Shown piece after piece: positions 9,334-18,962 of a stretch of DNA of 64,000 nt. The position numbers and the translations under genes are program-made. The stretch spans positions 248,001-312,000 of the forward strand of contig NZ_BCWW01000007.1 in assembly GCF_001894785.1 (NCBI RefSeq). The letters are read 5' to 3'. The notes under the pieces are model-generated. The model was not told the origin of the DNA, made no database searches, and saw only the letters and a list, made by a program, of their open reading frames with translations. How positions within the stretch are numbered: the stretch's first letter is position 1; the number at the start of each line of letters is the position of its first letter. This DNA comes from Rhodococcoides fascians NBRC 12155 = LMG 3623. Its GTDB lineage: Bacteria > Actinomycetota > Actinomycetes > Mycobacteriales > Mycobacteriaceae.

Positions 9334-10092
9334 ATGCAGATGATGTCCGAGACGGTCGACCTCGATGGCGTCGACATCGCGTATCGCTCGTTCGCGCCGC
9401 AGGAACACACGAGTGCGGCACCGGTGATGCTGGTGCACGGCATGGGCGGAGACAGCGGAACCTGGGATCGCTTCGCTCGGGCTCTGACCGCGCACGGTCG
9501 CCGGGTGATCACCGTCGACCTCCGAGGGCACGGCAAGAGTGCCCACACGCCCACGTACGAGTTCGACATGTTCGGCGGTGATCTCCTCGCCCTGATCGAT
9601 CACCTCGGGCTCACCGAAGTCGATCTCGTCGGACATTCACTCGGTGGATACGCGGTCTCGCTCGTGGCGCAGCGTCGCCCGTCTCTCGTCCGACGCCTGG
9701 TTCTCGAAGAACTTCCGATACCGATCAGGCCGGGGGACGCCCCGCCGACCCTGACCGGGCGGATGCCGTCGGTCACCGAACTCTGGCATGCGGCGACCAG
9801 CGTTGTTCTGCATCCCCGTGCAGTACTCGCGTTCGATCGATCGATGACCGCCACTGCTCTCGAGCAGTTCCGTCGGCCGAACCCGCGGTGGTGGGAGTCG
9901 TTGGCCGACATCACTGCTCCGACGTTGGTACTTCGTGGAGGTCCGGGCGGCATGGTCGATCCGGTTCGGCTCGACGCGATGGTAGCGAGCATCCCGAACT
10001 GTCGAGTGGAGGCATTCAGGACCGGACACAGCATCCACCGCGATGGCTACTCAGCCTTCGAGGCGGTAGTTCGTCCATTTCTGACGCAGTAA
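9334..10092 (+). CDS. Alpha/beta hydrolase
   Basis: 252 residues; starts at ATG 9334, with in-frame ATGs at 9340 and 9343. The alpha/beta hydrolase fold shows the HGMGG oxyanion strand, the nucleophile elbow GHSLGGYA, an acid residue in the GGMVDPVRLD stretch and a histidine in RTGHSIHRDG near the C-terminus. No signal peptide is present, so it should be cytoplasmic. The substrate cannot be told from the sequence. It starts 20 bases after imuB and may be read from the same transcript, but mutasome membership is not known for such proteins. Confidence 0.85.
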   Translation: MQMMSETVDLDGVDIAYRSFAPQEHTSAAPVMLVHGMGGDSGTWDRFARALTAHGRRVITVDLRGHGKSAHTPTYEFDMFGGDLLALIDHLGLTEVDLVGHSLGGYAVSLVAQRRPSLVRRLVLEELPIPIRPGDAPPTLTGRMPSVTELWHAATSVVLHPRAVLAFDRSMTATALEQFRRPNPRWWESLADITAPTLVLRGGPGGMVDPVRLDAMVASIPNCRVEAFRTGHSIHRDGYSAFEAVVRPFLTQ

Positions 10093-10101
10093 TCTGCTCT
10101 C

Positions 10102-10611
10102 ATGTCGCTGACTGTGCTGGATCGGAAGCTACTGGGATGGTCGGCGTTGTTCGTCGTCTCCCAGGCCAATATCGCCCGGTTGCTCGGGCCCGCGGCACCG
10201 AAAGTGCTTGCCGTGCAGACGGCCTGGTCCGAACAGCGGTACCGGAAGATTCTGGCGAGCATGGACGAGACGGAGATCGCCCGCTTCCGCAGGCATTATC
10301 TGCCCGACTTCGTCCACCCGGCCATCTATGCCATCGCACTGCGTGCGGGTGCGAGGAGCTTGGCTGCGAAGACTCCGCTGAGCCCTACAATAACGACGGC
10401 ATTGGCTCTCGCTCCCGTGGCCTCCGCTGCCGGTGACTACATCGAAAACATCGTCGGGCTGATACTGGTGGACAACCGAGAACAGATCTCCGACACCGTC
10501 GTACGGGCCACCACCGTGGTCAGCACCGTCAAATGGATACTGGCCATCGGCTCATTGACATACCTGAGTCAGGGATTTCTGCGAGTGTGGGCAAGAGCTC
10601 TGTTGCGCTGA
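10102..10611 (+). CDS. Hypothetical membrane protein
   Basis: 169 residues, nine bases after the alpha/beta hydrolase and probably co-transcribed with it. Hydrophobic stretches lie near residues 8-24, 70-85, 95-112 and 140-160; a charged segment (SEQRYRKILASMDETEIARFRRHYLPDFVHP) separates the first two, of which RYRKIL and FRRHYLPDF are the most distinctive parts. I do not recognise the family by name; similar small proteins are common in Rhodococcus and Nocardia. No catalytic motif is visible. Confidence 0.7.
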   Translation: MSLTVLDRKLLGWSALFVVSQANIARLLGPAAPKVLAVQTAWSEQRYRKILASMDETEIARFRRHYLPDFVHPAIYAIALRAGARSLAAKTPLSPTITTALALAPVASAAGDYIENIVGLILVDNREQISDTVVRATTVVSTVKWILAIGSLTYLSQGFLRVWARALLR

Positions 10612-10624
10612 GGAAAACCCCGGG

Positions 10625-11284
10625 CTAGAAGACGAAGGGCACCAATCGTTTCGAGCGTGCCATGTATTCGGTGTACGCGTCTCCCAATCCCTCGAGCATG
10701 GCCTTCTCCTCCGATGGGATTCTGCGTACGTATCCCCCGGCCAGAAATGCCACCATGGCGGGAGAAAGCCAGTTCCCGTACGCAATACAGAAACCGAGCG
10801 CACAGATCAGTGCGCCGGTATACGACGGGTGGCGAATGAACCGGTACGGGCCCGTCCGAACCACGAGTTGCTCAGGGTGTGTGTGGACCACGAAGGTGAA
10901 GGACTCTCCGAGTGTGCGAGCTGCCGAGACCCGAAGTGTCTGCCCGAGGGTTGCGGTGGCCAACCCTGTCAGGAAGACCGCCCGTCGGTGGCGGGTGCAT
11001 ACAGTGGCCGGTGAGATCACGCTCAGGAGAAGGCCTCCGCCATACGAGAGCACAAGGCCGCGGCCGACGGCGCGACCGGAACCATTGTCTCGATTCGAAG
11101 AGCCGGCCCGCGGCTTCCGCATTCCCATCTTGTATTCCGACCACACGAAGCCGGTGAATGCTGCCGCCAGAACAGCAGCGGCCGCACGATCGGTCACGAA
11201 CAACGGCAGCTTCTCGGCGATCACGCGTGACAGCTTCGCAGACGTGGACCCGTAACGGAACATCACCCAGACCGCCCACTCCAC
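10625..11284 (-). CDS. Isoprenylcysteine carboxyl methyltransferase-like membrane protein
   Basis: 219 residues; a start at 11263 (MFRYGS) is also possible. It has four to five membrane helices and the C-terminal signature of the ICMT/phospholipid methyltransferase family: LVVRTGPYRFIRHPSYTG, in which RHPSYTG builds the S-adenosylmethionine pocket, and a final EEKAMLEGLGDAYTEYM segment. Bacterial members methylate membrane-associated small molecules or lipids; the substrate here is unknown. It lies downstream of the acyl-CoA reductase on the same strand, separated by 54 bases, so a link with lipid modification is possible. Confidence 0.85.
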   Translation of the reverse strand: MEWAVWVMFRYGSTSAKLSRVIAEKLPLFVTDRAAAAVLAAAFTGFVWSEYKMGMRKPRAGSSNRDNGSGRAVGRGLVLSYGGGLLLSVISPATVCTRHRRAVFLTGLATATLGQTLRVSAARTLGESFTFVVHTHPEQLVVRTGPYRFIRHPSYTGALICALGFCIAYGNWLSPAMVAFLAGGYVRRIPSEEKAMLEGLGDAYTEYMARSKRLVPFVF

Positions 11285-11338
11285 GATCGAACGCGATCGC
11301 TGGACCCTGTGGACTGCCGTGGCCCCCTGACGTGCACG

Positions 11339-13339
11339 TCACCAACTGGTGCCGGGTACCAACCTGCCGATGCGGCGGACGACCTTGCCGATACGCGCGC
11401 TGGGGGTCGACGGGTCGTACGGCCGAACCCGATAGGGCACTTTCCCGTCTTCGACGGGTACCGGCGTTTCGCCCTTGGCGGCGGCCGACTCGGCAAATTT
11501 ACGGTAGTGCTGATGCATCGTGCGATCTTTGCCCTTGGGGCTGAAGATGGCCCCGAACTGTCCGAGTGTTCCCAGCGGGGTGTCGATTCGCTTCGGCTTG
11601 TCGCTCAGCGCGCGGATGACGATCGCGGCTGCCTTCTCCGGTGAGAAGACAGTGCCGACGTTCTTGTCGCCCGTCGGGGTGATCATCGGGGTGTCCACCA
11701 GCGGCATGTGAATGGTCGTGTAGGTGATTCCGTCCGAGAGCGTCTCTGCTGCAGCAACATCGGTGAAACCGTCGAGTGCTGCCTTGCTCGCCACGTACGC
11801 CGAGAACCGAGGAGGGTGCCCCAGCACTGCAGCGCTGGAAATGTTGACCACATGCCCGAAGCTGCGTTCGCGCATGTGCGGCAGTAGCGCCAACACCACA
11901 CGAATCGCTCCGAAGTAGTTGACGGCCATGGTGCGTTCGTAATCGTGCAGTCGGTCGGTGGAACGGTAGAGCGCGCGGCGAATGGATCGGCCCGCGCTGT
12001 TGACGAGCATGTCCACGTGCCCGTGGTCGTGCAGTATCGCTTTCACTGTTCGTTCGACCGACTCGCTGTCGGTGACATCGCACGAATACCCATGAGCGAC
12101 ATGGCCGTCGGCGCGAATCTGCTGGACGACCTCGTCCAACTGATCTTGGCCGCGCGCGAGCACGATGACCACCGCTCCTTTTCGCGCTGCGGCCTCGGCG
12201 CTGGCCCTGCCGATACCGGAGGACCCGCCGGTGATGACGATGTGACGTCCGAACAGCGGACCGCGTGGGTCGTCTCGGCGGTTGCGCTTGGGGTCGAGAT
12301 TCTCGATCCAGTATTGCCACAGGCGGTCGGCGTACGTCCGCAGCGGCGGCGGTGCGATGGAGCTGCCCTGCAATGCTTTCTGTGTCGTTGCGGACTCGAA
12401 GACGGTCGGCAGAGTCAGATGATCGAGCATCACCGGCGGCACGCCCAGATCGCGAAGCGCAGCGTTGCGTTGTTTCCGAACCGCTGCGGATGTGGGTGAC
12501 ACCACGGGGGCAACCAGCTTCCCTGGGATGTCGACGATTCTGGCGCGGGATCCGGCAGCCGAAGAGAATGCGGAGTACACCTCGGCCATCGACTGAGGCT
12601 CCGGATTCACCAGGTGAAAAACGCTGCCGGACGGAGTGTCTCGGTGAACCAGTTCCACGATGGCGTCCGCGACGTAGTCGACCGGAACCAGGTTGGTGTG
12701 TCCGATCTTGGGTACCGTGATCGGCAGGACCGCAGGCAGTTTCGCCAGCTCGGCGAACAGTGGAAAGAAGTAGTACGGGCCATCGATCTTGTCTGTCGCG
12801 CCGGTCTCGGAGTGCCCGACCACGGCAGCGGGGCGGTACACCCGCCAGTCCGCGGAGCTGCCGCGAACCAGTTTCTCGGACTCGAACTTGGTGCGGTGAT
12901 ACGCCGTCGGAAAGTTCTGCCCCTTGTCGAAATCGTTCTCGGAGAACGTCCCTCGGTAGTCACCTGCCACTGCGATCGACGAGATGTGGTGCAGACGAGC
13001 GCCGGTCCTGTTCGCCAGTTCGATCACCGACGCCGTTCCGGCGACATTGGTCGGGGTTTGCTCGTCTCCCGCCGTGAGGTCGTAGACGGCACCGAGATGC
13101 AGAATGTGATCGACGTCGGCCGGAACGTCTTTCAGGCCGAGTCCGGGCTCGACGAGATCGCCGATCAGTGGGCGGATTCTGTCGCCGCCGTCCAGATCGT
13201 TGGCCAGCTTCTCGAGTCGAGCGACCGATTGCGGTCGAACGAGTACATGGACGAGGGCGTCCGCATCACGTCCGAGAAGTCGGGGCAGCACGTTCTTGCC
13301 CAGAAACCCGGTACCGCCGGTCACGATGTAGCTCGCCAT
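11339..13339 (-). CDS. acrA1: Two-domain fatty acyl-CoA reductase (AcrA1-like)
   Basis: 666 residues with two Rossmann-type reductase domains. The N-terminal extended SDR domain (about 1-350) opens with YIVTGGTGFLGKNVLPRLL and has a YHRTK active-site motif. The C-terminal classical SDR domain (about 365-620) opens with ITGGSSGIGRASAEAA and has SAYVASKAALDGF. This arrangement is that of mycobacterial AcrA1 (Rv3391) and the Marinobacter-type acyl-CoA reductases, which reduce long-chain acyl-CoA to fatty alcohol for wax esters. The neighbourhood (imuB upstream, ICMT-like gene and MMPL transporter beside it) fits the mycobacterial order and a lipid role. Confidence 0.88.
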   Translation of the reverse strand: MASYIVTGGTGFLGKNVLPRLLGRDADALVHVLVRPQSVARLEKLANDLDGGDRIRPLIGDLVEPGLGLKDVPADVDHILHLGAVYDLTAGDEQTPTNVAGTASVIELANRTGARLHHISSIAVAGDYRGTFSENDFDKGQNFPTAYHRTKFESEKLVRGSSADWRVYRPAAVVGHSETGATDKIDGPYYFFPLFAELAKLPAVLPITVPKIGHTNLVPVDYVADAIVELVHRDTPSGSVFHLVNPEPQSMAEVYSAFSSAAGSRARIVDIPGKLVAPVVSPTSAAVRKQRNAALRDLGVPPVMLDHLTLPTVFESATTQKALQGSSIAPPPLRTYADRLWQYWIENLDPKRNRRDDPRGPLFGRHIVITGGSSGIGRASAEAAARKGAVVIVLARGQDQLDEVVQQIRADGHVAHGYSCDVTDSESVERTVKAILHDHGHVDMLVNSAGRSIRRALYRSTDRLHDYERTMAVNYFGAIRVVLALLPHMRERSFGHVVNISSAAVLGHPPRFSAYVASKAALDGFTDVAAAETLSDGITYTTIHMPLVDTPMITPTGDKNVGTVFSPEKAAAIVIRALSDKPKRIDTPLGTLGQFGAIFSPKGKDRTMHQHYRKFAESAAAKGETPVPVEDGKVPYRVRPYDPSTPSARIGKVVRRIGRLVPGTSW

Positions 13340-13373
13340 GCGAGGCGACCTTACTCCTCGGTAAGTTTGACGG

Positions 13374-15503
13374 CTAGTGCCCCATACCGGCCTTCTCGTG
13401 CACCTTCTTCATCCACGCCGGGGCCCACCAGTTGGCTTCGCCCATGAGCTTGACCAAGGAGGGCACCAGCAGCATGCGGATGATGGTGGCGTCGATGATC
13501 AGCGCCAGAATCACGCCGAAGCCGAGGAACTTCATGATCGACAGGCCCGAGATCGTGAACGCACCGGTGACGACGATCAGAATCAGGGCCGCGGCAGTGA
13601 CGATGCGTCCGGTGCGTTGAGCTCCGAAAACAACGGCCTTTTCGGTGGAAGCACCTGCCGAGCGAGCTTCGACCATCCGAGACATCAAGAACACTTCGTA
13701 GTCGGTCGACAGGCCGAAGATGACTGCGAGGATGAGTACGACGAAGGTCGACTCGAGCGGACCGGGCGTCACTCCCAGCAGGCTTGCACCGTGACCTTCC
13801 TGGAACACCCAGGTCAGTGCTCCGAAGGTCGCTGCCAGGCTCAGCCCGGCCATGAGAACTGCTTTGATCGGCAGCACTATCGAGCCGAAGGCCAGGAACA
13901 GCAGGACCAACGTCGAGATCACCATGATCGCGATCATCACCGGCAGCCATTTCGCGATCGCGGCATTACCGTCGTCGACGTTCGCGCGTCCGCCGCCGAC
14001 GAGGATTTCGGTGCCGTCCGGTGGAGTGATCGCTCGGAGGGCAGTCACCGCATTCGATTGGGACCGAGCCTCGGTCGTTCCGTCGCTGGGTTCGCTGTAG
14101 GACGCCTGGAATGCCACCAAATCGTCCTTGGATCCGAGGAATTCGGCTCGGGCCACGCCGGGGGTGGTGTTCATCGCTGCGGTCAGTTCCGCAACGGGCG
14201 GGCCCTGAGGCTTGACGCCGTCGAGACCCCGCAGCACCACGGTGGCACCGTCGCCGGTGGACTCGAAGTCGGTGGCGAGGGTTTCGAAGGCTGCCCGTGC
14301 CGGGTCGTTCTTCGGTAGTGCGGTGTAGTCGACCTCCCCCAGGGAGACCTTCAGAATCGGGGTGGCGACAATCAACAAGCCGGCGACGATGACGGCGGCG
14401 ACGATTCCTGGATTCTTCATCACTCGGGTGACGACACCACCCCAGAACTTGTGTGCGCGTGCGTCGCTGCGGTCCGAGGCGGTACGCGACCAGGTCCAGG
14501 AGTTGATGCGAGTGCCGAGAAGGGCGAGCAGGGCGGGCACCGCGGTCAGGGACAGCAGGGCGGCGCTGGCCACCGCGGCCATGGCACCGAAACCGAGGGA
14601 TCGGATCACCGCCTGCGGGAAGACCAGCATGCCCGCGAACGCGCAGATCAGGAGCAGTCCGGAGAAGACGACGGTGCGCCCTGCAGTGGACACGGTACGT
14701 ACGGTCGCCTCCATCGACGACGACCCAGTGCGGAGTTCCTCGCGGAATCGACTGACGATGAACAGTCCGTAATCAATGGCCAAGCCGAGGCCGAGCAGCG
14801 ACGCGACGTTGATCGAGAACGAGCTCACCTCGGTGAATTCGGTGAGCACCCGCAGGATTGCCAGCGAGCTGAGCACACTGAGAATCCCGACGAATACCGG
14901 TACCGCTGCGGCGATCACGCCACCGAAGATGAAGACGAGAAGCAGAAGTGTGATGGGGACGGCGATGATCTCCGAGCGCACGAGGTCTCGCTCGAGGGTT
15001 TGGCTGAGCGAGACTCCCACGACCGATGCGCCGGCGAATTGCGACTCGATGCCGGGGACGACGAGTTGTGGAGGTAGCTCACCGAACGTGTTGAACGTAA
15101 CTCCCGATTTCGCACCGAGGGAGATCGTCACCAGTGCTTTGGTTCGGTCTTTCGAGACCAGGAATTCCTTGGTCACCGGGTCTGCGGTCCAGTAGGAGTT
15201 CACGTTTCCGAGGGTGTAGCGGCTGCGGAATTCGTCGAGTGTCGACTGCACCTGTGGTCCGATGTCGTCGATCGTTCGTCCGTCGGGTGCGGTGTAGATC
15301 GCGACGATGTCGGGGGTCGGTTGGCCGATGCCCTGGACCAGCCGCGCGACCTGTGACGATTCGCTGCCTGCGTCGGCGTATCCGCCCTCGCTCAGTTTCG
15401 AGAAGACGCCCAGTCCCAGCACGCCGCCGACGGCTACGACCGCGACGACGACGGCGAGCACCCATCGCTTGTGCGATACGACGAACGATGCCCAACGCGT
15501 CAC
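13374..15503 (-). CDS. MMPL/RND-family membrane transporter
   Basis: About 709 residues from a GTG preceded by GGAG at a 7-base spacing; the longer frame to 15743 would overlap dnaE2 and its LexA box and is rejected. A short basic N-terminus leads into the first helix (RWVLAVVVAVVAVGG), an external loop of about 140 residues, five to six clustered helices (about 170-370), a second external loop and a second helix cluster (about 540-690): the usual two MMPL halves. These proteins export lipids or hydrophobic compounds with the proton gradient. The adjacent acyl-CoA reductase on the same strand suggests a lipid substrate, as inference. Confidence 0.9.
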   Translation of the reverse strand: MTRWASFVVSHKRWVLAVVVAVVAVGGVLGLGVFSKLSEGGYADAGSESSQVARLVQGIGQPTPDIVAIYTAPDGRTIDDIGPQVQSTLDEFRSRYTLGNVNSYWTADPVTKEFLVSKDRTKALVTISLGAKSGVTFNTFGELPPQLVVPGIESQFAGASVVGVSLSQTLERDLVRSEIIAVPITLLLLVFIFGGVIAAAVPVFVGILSVLSSLAILRVLTEFTEVSSFSINVASLLGLGLAIDYGLFIVSRFREELRTGSSSMEATVRTVSTAGRTVVFSGLLLICAFAGMLVFPQAVIRSLGFGAMAAVASAALLSLTAVPALLALLGTRINSWTWSRTASDRSDARAHKFWGGVVTRVMKNPGIVAAVIVAGLLIVATPILKVSLGEVDYTALPKNDPARAAFETLATDFESTGDGATVVLRGLDGVKPQGPPVAELTAAMNTTPGVARAEFLGSKDDLVAFQASYSEPSDGTTEARSQSNAVTALRAITPPDGTEILVGGGRANVDDGNAAIAKWLPVMIAIMVISTLVLLFLAFGSIVLPIKAVLMAGLSLAATFGALTWVFQEGHGASLLGVTPGPLESTFVVLILAVIFGLSTDYEVFLMSRMVEARSAGASTEKAVVFGAQRTGRIVTAAALILIVVTGAFTISGLSIMKFLGFGVILALIIDATIIRMLLVPSLVKLMGEANWWAPAWMKKVHEKAGMGH

Positions 15504-15580
15504 AACTGTGCTCCGGCTCTGTGGAAGGGGTGAGTAGCGATTCGACTGTAGTTGATCGTGTCGGACCCTCGTGTTCTCAT

Positions 15581-15596
15581 TAGAACAAGTGTTCGA
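15581..15596 (+). promoter_or_regulatory. LexA (SOS) box upstream of dnaE2
   Basis: TAGAACAAGTGTTCGA matches TCGAAC-N4-GTTCGA at 11 of 12 defined positions. It lies 34 bases before the dnaE2 ATG and within the 127-base gap to the divergent MMPL gene. Together with the box at 6792 it puts the whole mutasome under SOS control. Confidence 0.87.
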
Positions 15597-15630
15597 CGAT
15601 GTGTGTGACGGTGTGAAGGAGGTGGTCTCG

Positions 15631-18600
15631 ATGGGATGGAACGACGGGCCGCCCACCTGGTCGGAAATGGAGCGAGTCCTCTCCGGGCGCCCCAAGCCGG
15701 TCGTCGAAGGCGATGGGGGCGACAGCCCGGCGTGGTCGCGCAAACGCGACGCCTACCAGGGTCGCCGGCTCGATTCGGTGGGGCCGTCGACACCGTACGC
15801 AGAACTGCATGCGCATTCTGCGTTCAGCTTTCTCGACGGCGCATCGCAGCCGGAGGAAATGGTCGAGGAAGCGGTGCGTCTGGGACTCGAATCCATTGCG
15901 ATCACCGACCACGACGGCTTCTACGGCGTCGTACGTTTCGCCGAGGCAGCACGAGCCCTCGGCATCGGAACGGTGTTCGGTGCCGAGCTGTCGCTCGACA
16001 CCCACCGGTCCAGGGCCGGAGCGACCGATCCCGACGGTACGCATCTTCTGGTGCTCGCTCGTGGACAGGAAGGGTATCGACGGCTGTCGCGTCGGATCGC
16101 GGCCGCGCATCTGGCCGGCGGAGTCAAGGGTGAGCCGCGGTACGACGTGGACGAACTCACCGAATCGGCGGGAGGGCACTGGCAGATCCTGACCGGTTGT
16201 CGCAAAGGGCATGTCCGCCAAGCGCTCTCGCGGGGTGGGCCGGAGGCGGCCGATCTCGCGCTGCGTGATCTGGTCGATCGGTTCGGGGCCGAGCGCGTCA
16301 CCGTCGAGCTCACCAGGCACGGTACTGCCGACGACGACGAGCGCAACGACGCTCTCGCGGCCCTGGCTCGCCGGTACGGTCTGCCGATGATCGCCACCAC
16401 GGCGGCGCACTACGCCAGTCCACGTAGCCGAAGGTTGGCCATGGCGATGGCTGCGGTACGTGCCCGGAGCAGTCTGGACGAGGCGGCAGGGTGGCTGGCA
16501 CCGACGGGTGGTGCACATCTGCGGTCGGGGGCGGAGATGGCGGAGCTGTTCGAGCACTATCCCGGTGCAGTGCGCGGTGCCGTCGAACTGGGTCGAGAAT
16601 GCACGTTCGATCTGAAACTGATTGCGCCTCGTCTCCCACCGTTCGAGGTGCCCGACGGTTACACCGAGATCAGTTACCTGCGGCGGCTCACGTTCGAGGG
16701 TGCTGCCCAGCGGTACGGCCCGCAGTCGGCGAACCCGGCTGCATATTCGCAGTTGGAGTACGAGCTCGACATCATCGAGCGGCTCGAATTTCCGGGCTAC
16801 TTCCTGGTGGTGCACGACATCGTTCATTTCTGCAAGACCCACGACATTCTGTGCCAGGGGCGAGGTTCGGCGGCGAACTCGGCCGTCTGCTACGCCATCG
16901 GAATCACGAACGTCGATCCGGTTGCCAACAAGTTGCTGTTCGAGCGGTTTCTCGCACCCGAACGCGACGGACCACCCGACATCGACATCGACATCGAGTC
17001 GGATCGGCGGGAAGAGGCCATTCAGCATGTGTACGCCAAGTACGGCCGAACCCATGCCGCTCAGGTCGCCAACGTCATCACCTATCGCGGGAAGTCCTCG
17101 GTACGAGACATGGCCCGCGCTCTCGGGTTCTCCCAGGGACAACAGGACGCGTGGAGCAAGCAGATCACCCGGTGGTCCGGAATCGGCGATCAGGACGGCG
17201 ACGGGATCCCCGATTCCGTTCTCGACCTCGCCCGTCAGATCGAGGGCTTTCCGCGTCACCTCGGCATCCATTCGGGAGGAATGGTGATCTGCGACCGACC
17301 GATCGCCGACGTGTGCCCGGTGGAATGGGCGACGATGGAGAATCGCAGTGTGCTGCAATGGGACAAAGACGATTGTGCCGCAGTGGGTTTGGTCAAGTTC
17401 GACATGCTCGGGCTCGGGATGCTCTCGGCTCTGCATTACATGATCGACCTGGTCGCCGAACACAAGGGCATCGAGATCGACCTCGCCTCGATCGACCTGT
17501 CCGAACATGCGGTGTACGAGATGCTGCAACGGGCCGATTCGGTCGGTGTGTTCCAGGTCGAGTCGCGGGCCCAGATGGCCACTCTTCCGCGGCTCAAGCC
17601 GCGTAATTTCTACGATCTCGTCGTCGAGGTCGCCTTGATTCGTCCCGGTCCCATCCAAGGTGGCTCGGTGCACCCGTACGTCAAGCGGCGCAACGGACTC
17701 GAACCGGTCACCTTCGATCATCCGTCGCTGAAGAAAGCTCTCGATCGAACTCTCGGCGTGCCGCTGTTCCAGGAACAGCTGATGCAGATGGCCATCGACG
17801 TCGCGGGCTTCAGCGCCGCCGATGCCGATCAGCTGCGTCGCGCCATGGGATCGAAACGGTCTCCGGAGAAGATGGAATTGCTTCGTGGACGGTTCTACGA
17901 CGGAATGCGTGATCTGCACGGCATCACCGGTGCAGCCGCGGATCGAATCTACGAAAAGCTCTCGGCGTTCGCCAACTTCGGCTTTCCCGAGAGCCATTCG
18001 CAGAGCTTCGCCTCGTTGGTCTTCTACTCGTCGTGGTTCAAGCTGCACCATCCGGCGGCGTTCTGTGCTGGTCTCCTTCGTGCTCAGCCGATGGGCTTCT
18101 ACTCACCTCAGTCTCTGGTGGCCGATGCCAGACGGCACGGCGTGGTCGTGCACGGTGCCGACGTCAACGCCAGCCTCGGCCATGCAAATCTCGAGGCAGA
18201 CGGTCTCGAGATCCGCATGGGTTTGGCGGACGTGAAGTTCATCGGGACGACACTTGCCCAGAAGATCGTCGATGCGCGAGACGCACACGGGCCGTACACC
18301 TCGTTTCTGGATCTGACGGGACGCGTCGAACTGTCGGTGGCGCAAGCGGAAGCACTGGCCACGGCCGGCGCGCTGGGGTGTTTCGGCATCACTCGTCGAG
18401 AGGCGTTGTGGGCTGCCGGAGCGGCCGCGGGGGAGCGGCCCGGTCTGCTCCCCGGCGTCGGCGCATCGACGAAAGCGCCTGCGCTGCCGGGTATGACGGA
18501 CCTCGATCTGGCGTCGGCCGATGTCTGGGCAACGGGAGTGTCACCCAATTCCTACCCCACTCAGTTCTTCCGGGATCGGCTGGATTCCCTCGGCGTGGTG

Positions 18601-18906
18601 CCCGCGAATCGGCTGCTGCAGATCCCCGATGGCGACCGGGTCCTCGTCGGCGGTGCAGTGACGCATCGTCAACGTCCGGCAACCGCGGGAGGCGTTACGT
18701 TCATCAACCTCGAAGACGAAACCGGCATGGTCAACGTCGTGTGCTCGGTGGGGTTGTGGGCGAAGTACCGCAAACTCGCAATCACCGCTCCGGCGTTGCT
18801 CATTCGAGGCAAAGTGCAGAATGCCGAGGGAGCGGTGACCGTGGTGGCAGATCATCTGCAATTGATGGATCTGCGAGTTGCGTCCCGATCCAGAGACTTT
18901 CGCTGA
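15631..18906 (+). CDS. dnaE2: Error-prone DNA polymerase DnaE2
   Basis: 1091 residues, the usual DnaE2 length. The ATG at 15631 has an AAGGAGG ribosome site (15616-15622); the frame continues upstream to 15571 but that part is the operator. The PHP domain starts with AELHAHSAFSFLDG, and the C-family polymerase core contains GRGSAANSAVCYAIGIT and the catalytic acidic motif PDIDIDIESD; a helix-hairpin-helix region and an OB domain (FINLEDETGMVNVV) follow. DnaE2 is the translesion polymerase of the mutasome and works with ImuA' and ImuB, encoded 6 kb upstream. The LexA box in the leader explains its damage induction. Confidence 0.96.
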   Translation: MGWNDGPPTWSEMERVLSGRPKPVVEGDGGDSPAWSRKRDAYQGRRLDSVGPSTPYAELHAHSAFSFLDGASQPEEMVEEAVRLGLESIAITDHDGFYGVVRFAEAARALGIGTVFGAELSLDTHRSRAGATDPDGTHLLVLARGQEGYRRLSRRIAAAHLAGGVKGEPRYDVDELTESAGGHWQILTGCRKGHVRQALSRGGPEAADLALRDLVDRFGAERVTVELTRHGTADDDERNDALAALARRYGLPMIATTAAHYASPRSRRLAMAMAAVRARSSLDEAAGWLAPTGGAHLRSGAEMAELFEHYPGAVRGAVELGRECTFDLKLIAPRLPPFEVPDGYTEISYLRRLTFEGAAQRYGPQSANPAAYSQLEYELDIIERLEFPGYFLVVHDIVHFCKTHDILCQGRGSAANSAVCYAIGITNVDPVANKLLFERFLAPERDGPPDIDIDIESDRREEAIQHVYAKYGRTHAAQVANVITYRGKSSVRDMARALGFSQGQQDAWSKQITRWSGIGDQDGDGIPDSVLDLARQIEGFPRHLGIHSGGMVICDRPIADVCPVEWATMENRSVLQWDKDDCAAVGLVKFDMLGLGMLSALHYMIDLVAEHKGIEIDLASIDLSEHAVYEMLQRADSVGVFQVESRAQMATLPRLKPRNFYDLVVEVALIRPGPIQGGSVHPYVKRRNGLEPVTFDHPSLKKALDRTLGVPLFQEQLMQMAIDVAGFSAADADQLRRAMGSKRSPEKMELLRGRFYDGMRDLHGITGAAADRIYEKLSAFANFGFPESHSQSFASLVFYSSWFKLHHPAAFCAGLLRAQPMGFYSPQSLVADARRHGVVVHGADVNASLGHANLEADGLEIRMGLADVKFIGTTLAQKIVDARDAHGPYTSFLDLTGRVELSVAQAEALATAGALGCFGITRREALWAAGAAAGERPGLLPGVGASTKAPALPGMTDLDLASADVWATGVSPNSYPTQFFRDRLDSLGVVPANRLLQIPDGDRVLVGGAVTHRQRPATAGGVTFINLEDETGMVNVVCSVGLWAKYRKLAITAPALLIRGKVQNAEGAVTVVADHLQLMDLRVASRSRDFR

Positions 18907-18962
18907 TGGACTCCCGCCCTGCCCGTGCGTCATCGAGCAGGACGCCGGTGCAGAATCGAGGC

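Noticed and set aside
15580-18051. 823-codon open frame antisense to dnaE2
   Set aside because: dnaE2 is unmistakable on the plus strand; the opposite frame has no recognisable domain and is a GC-content artefact.
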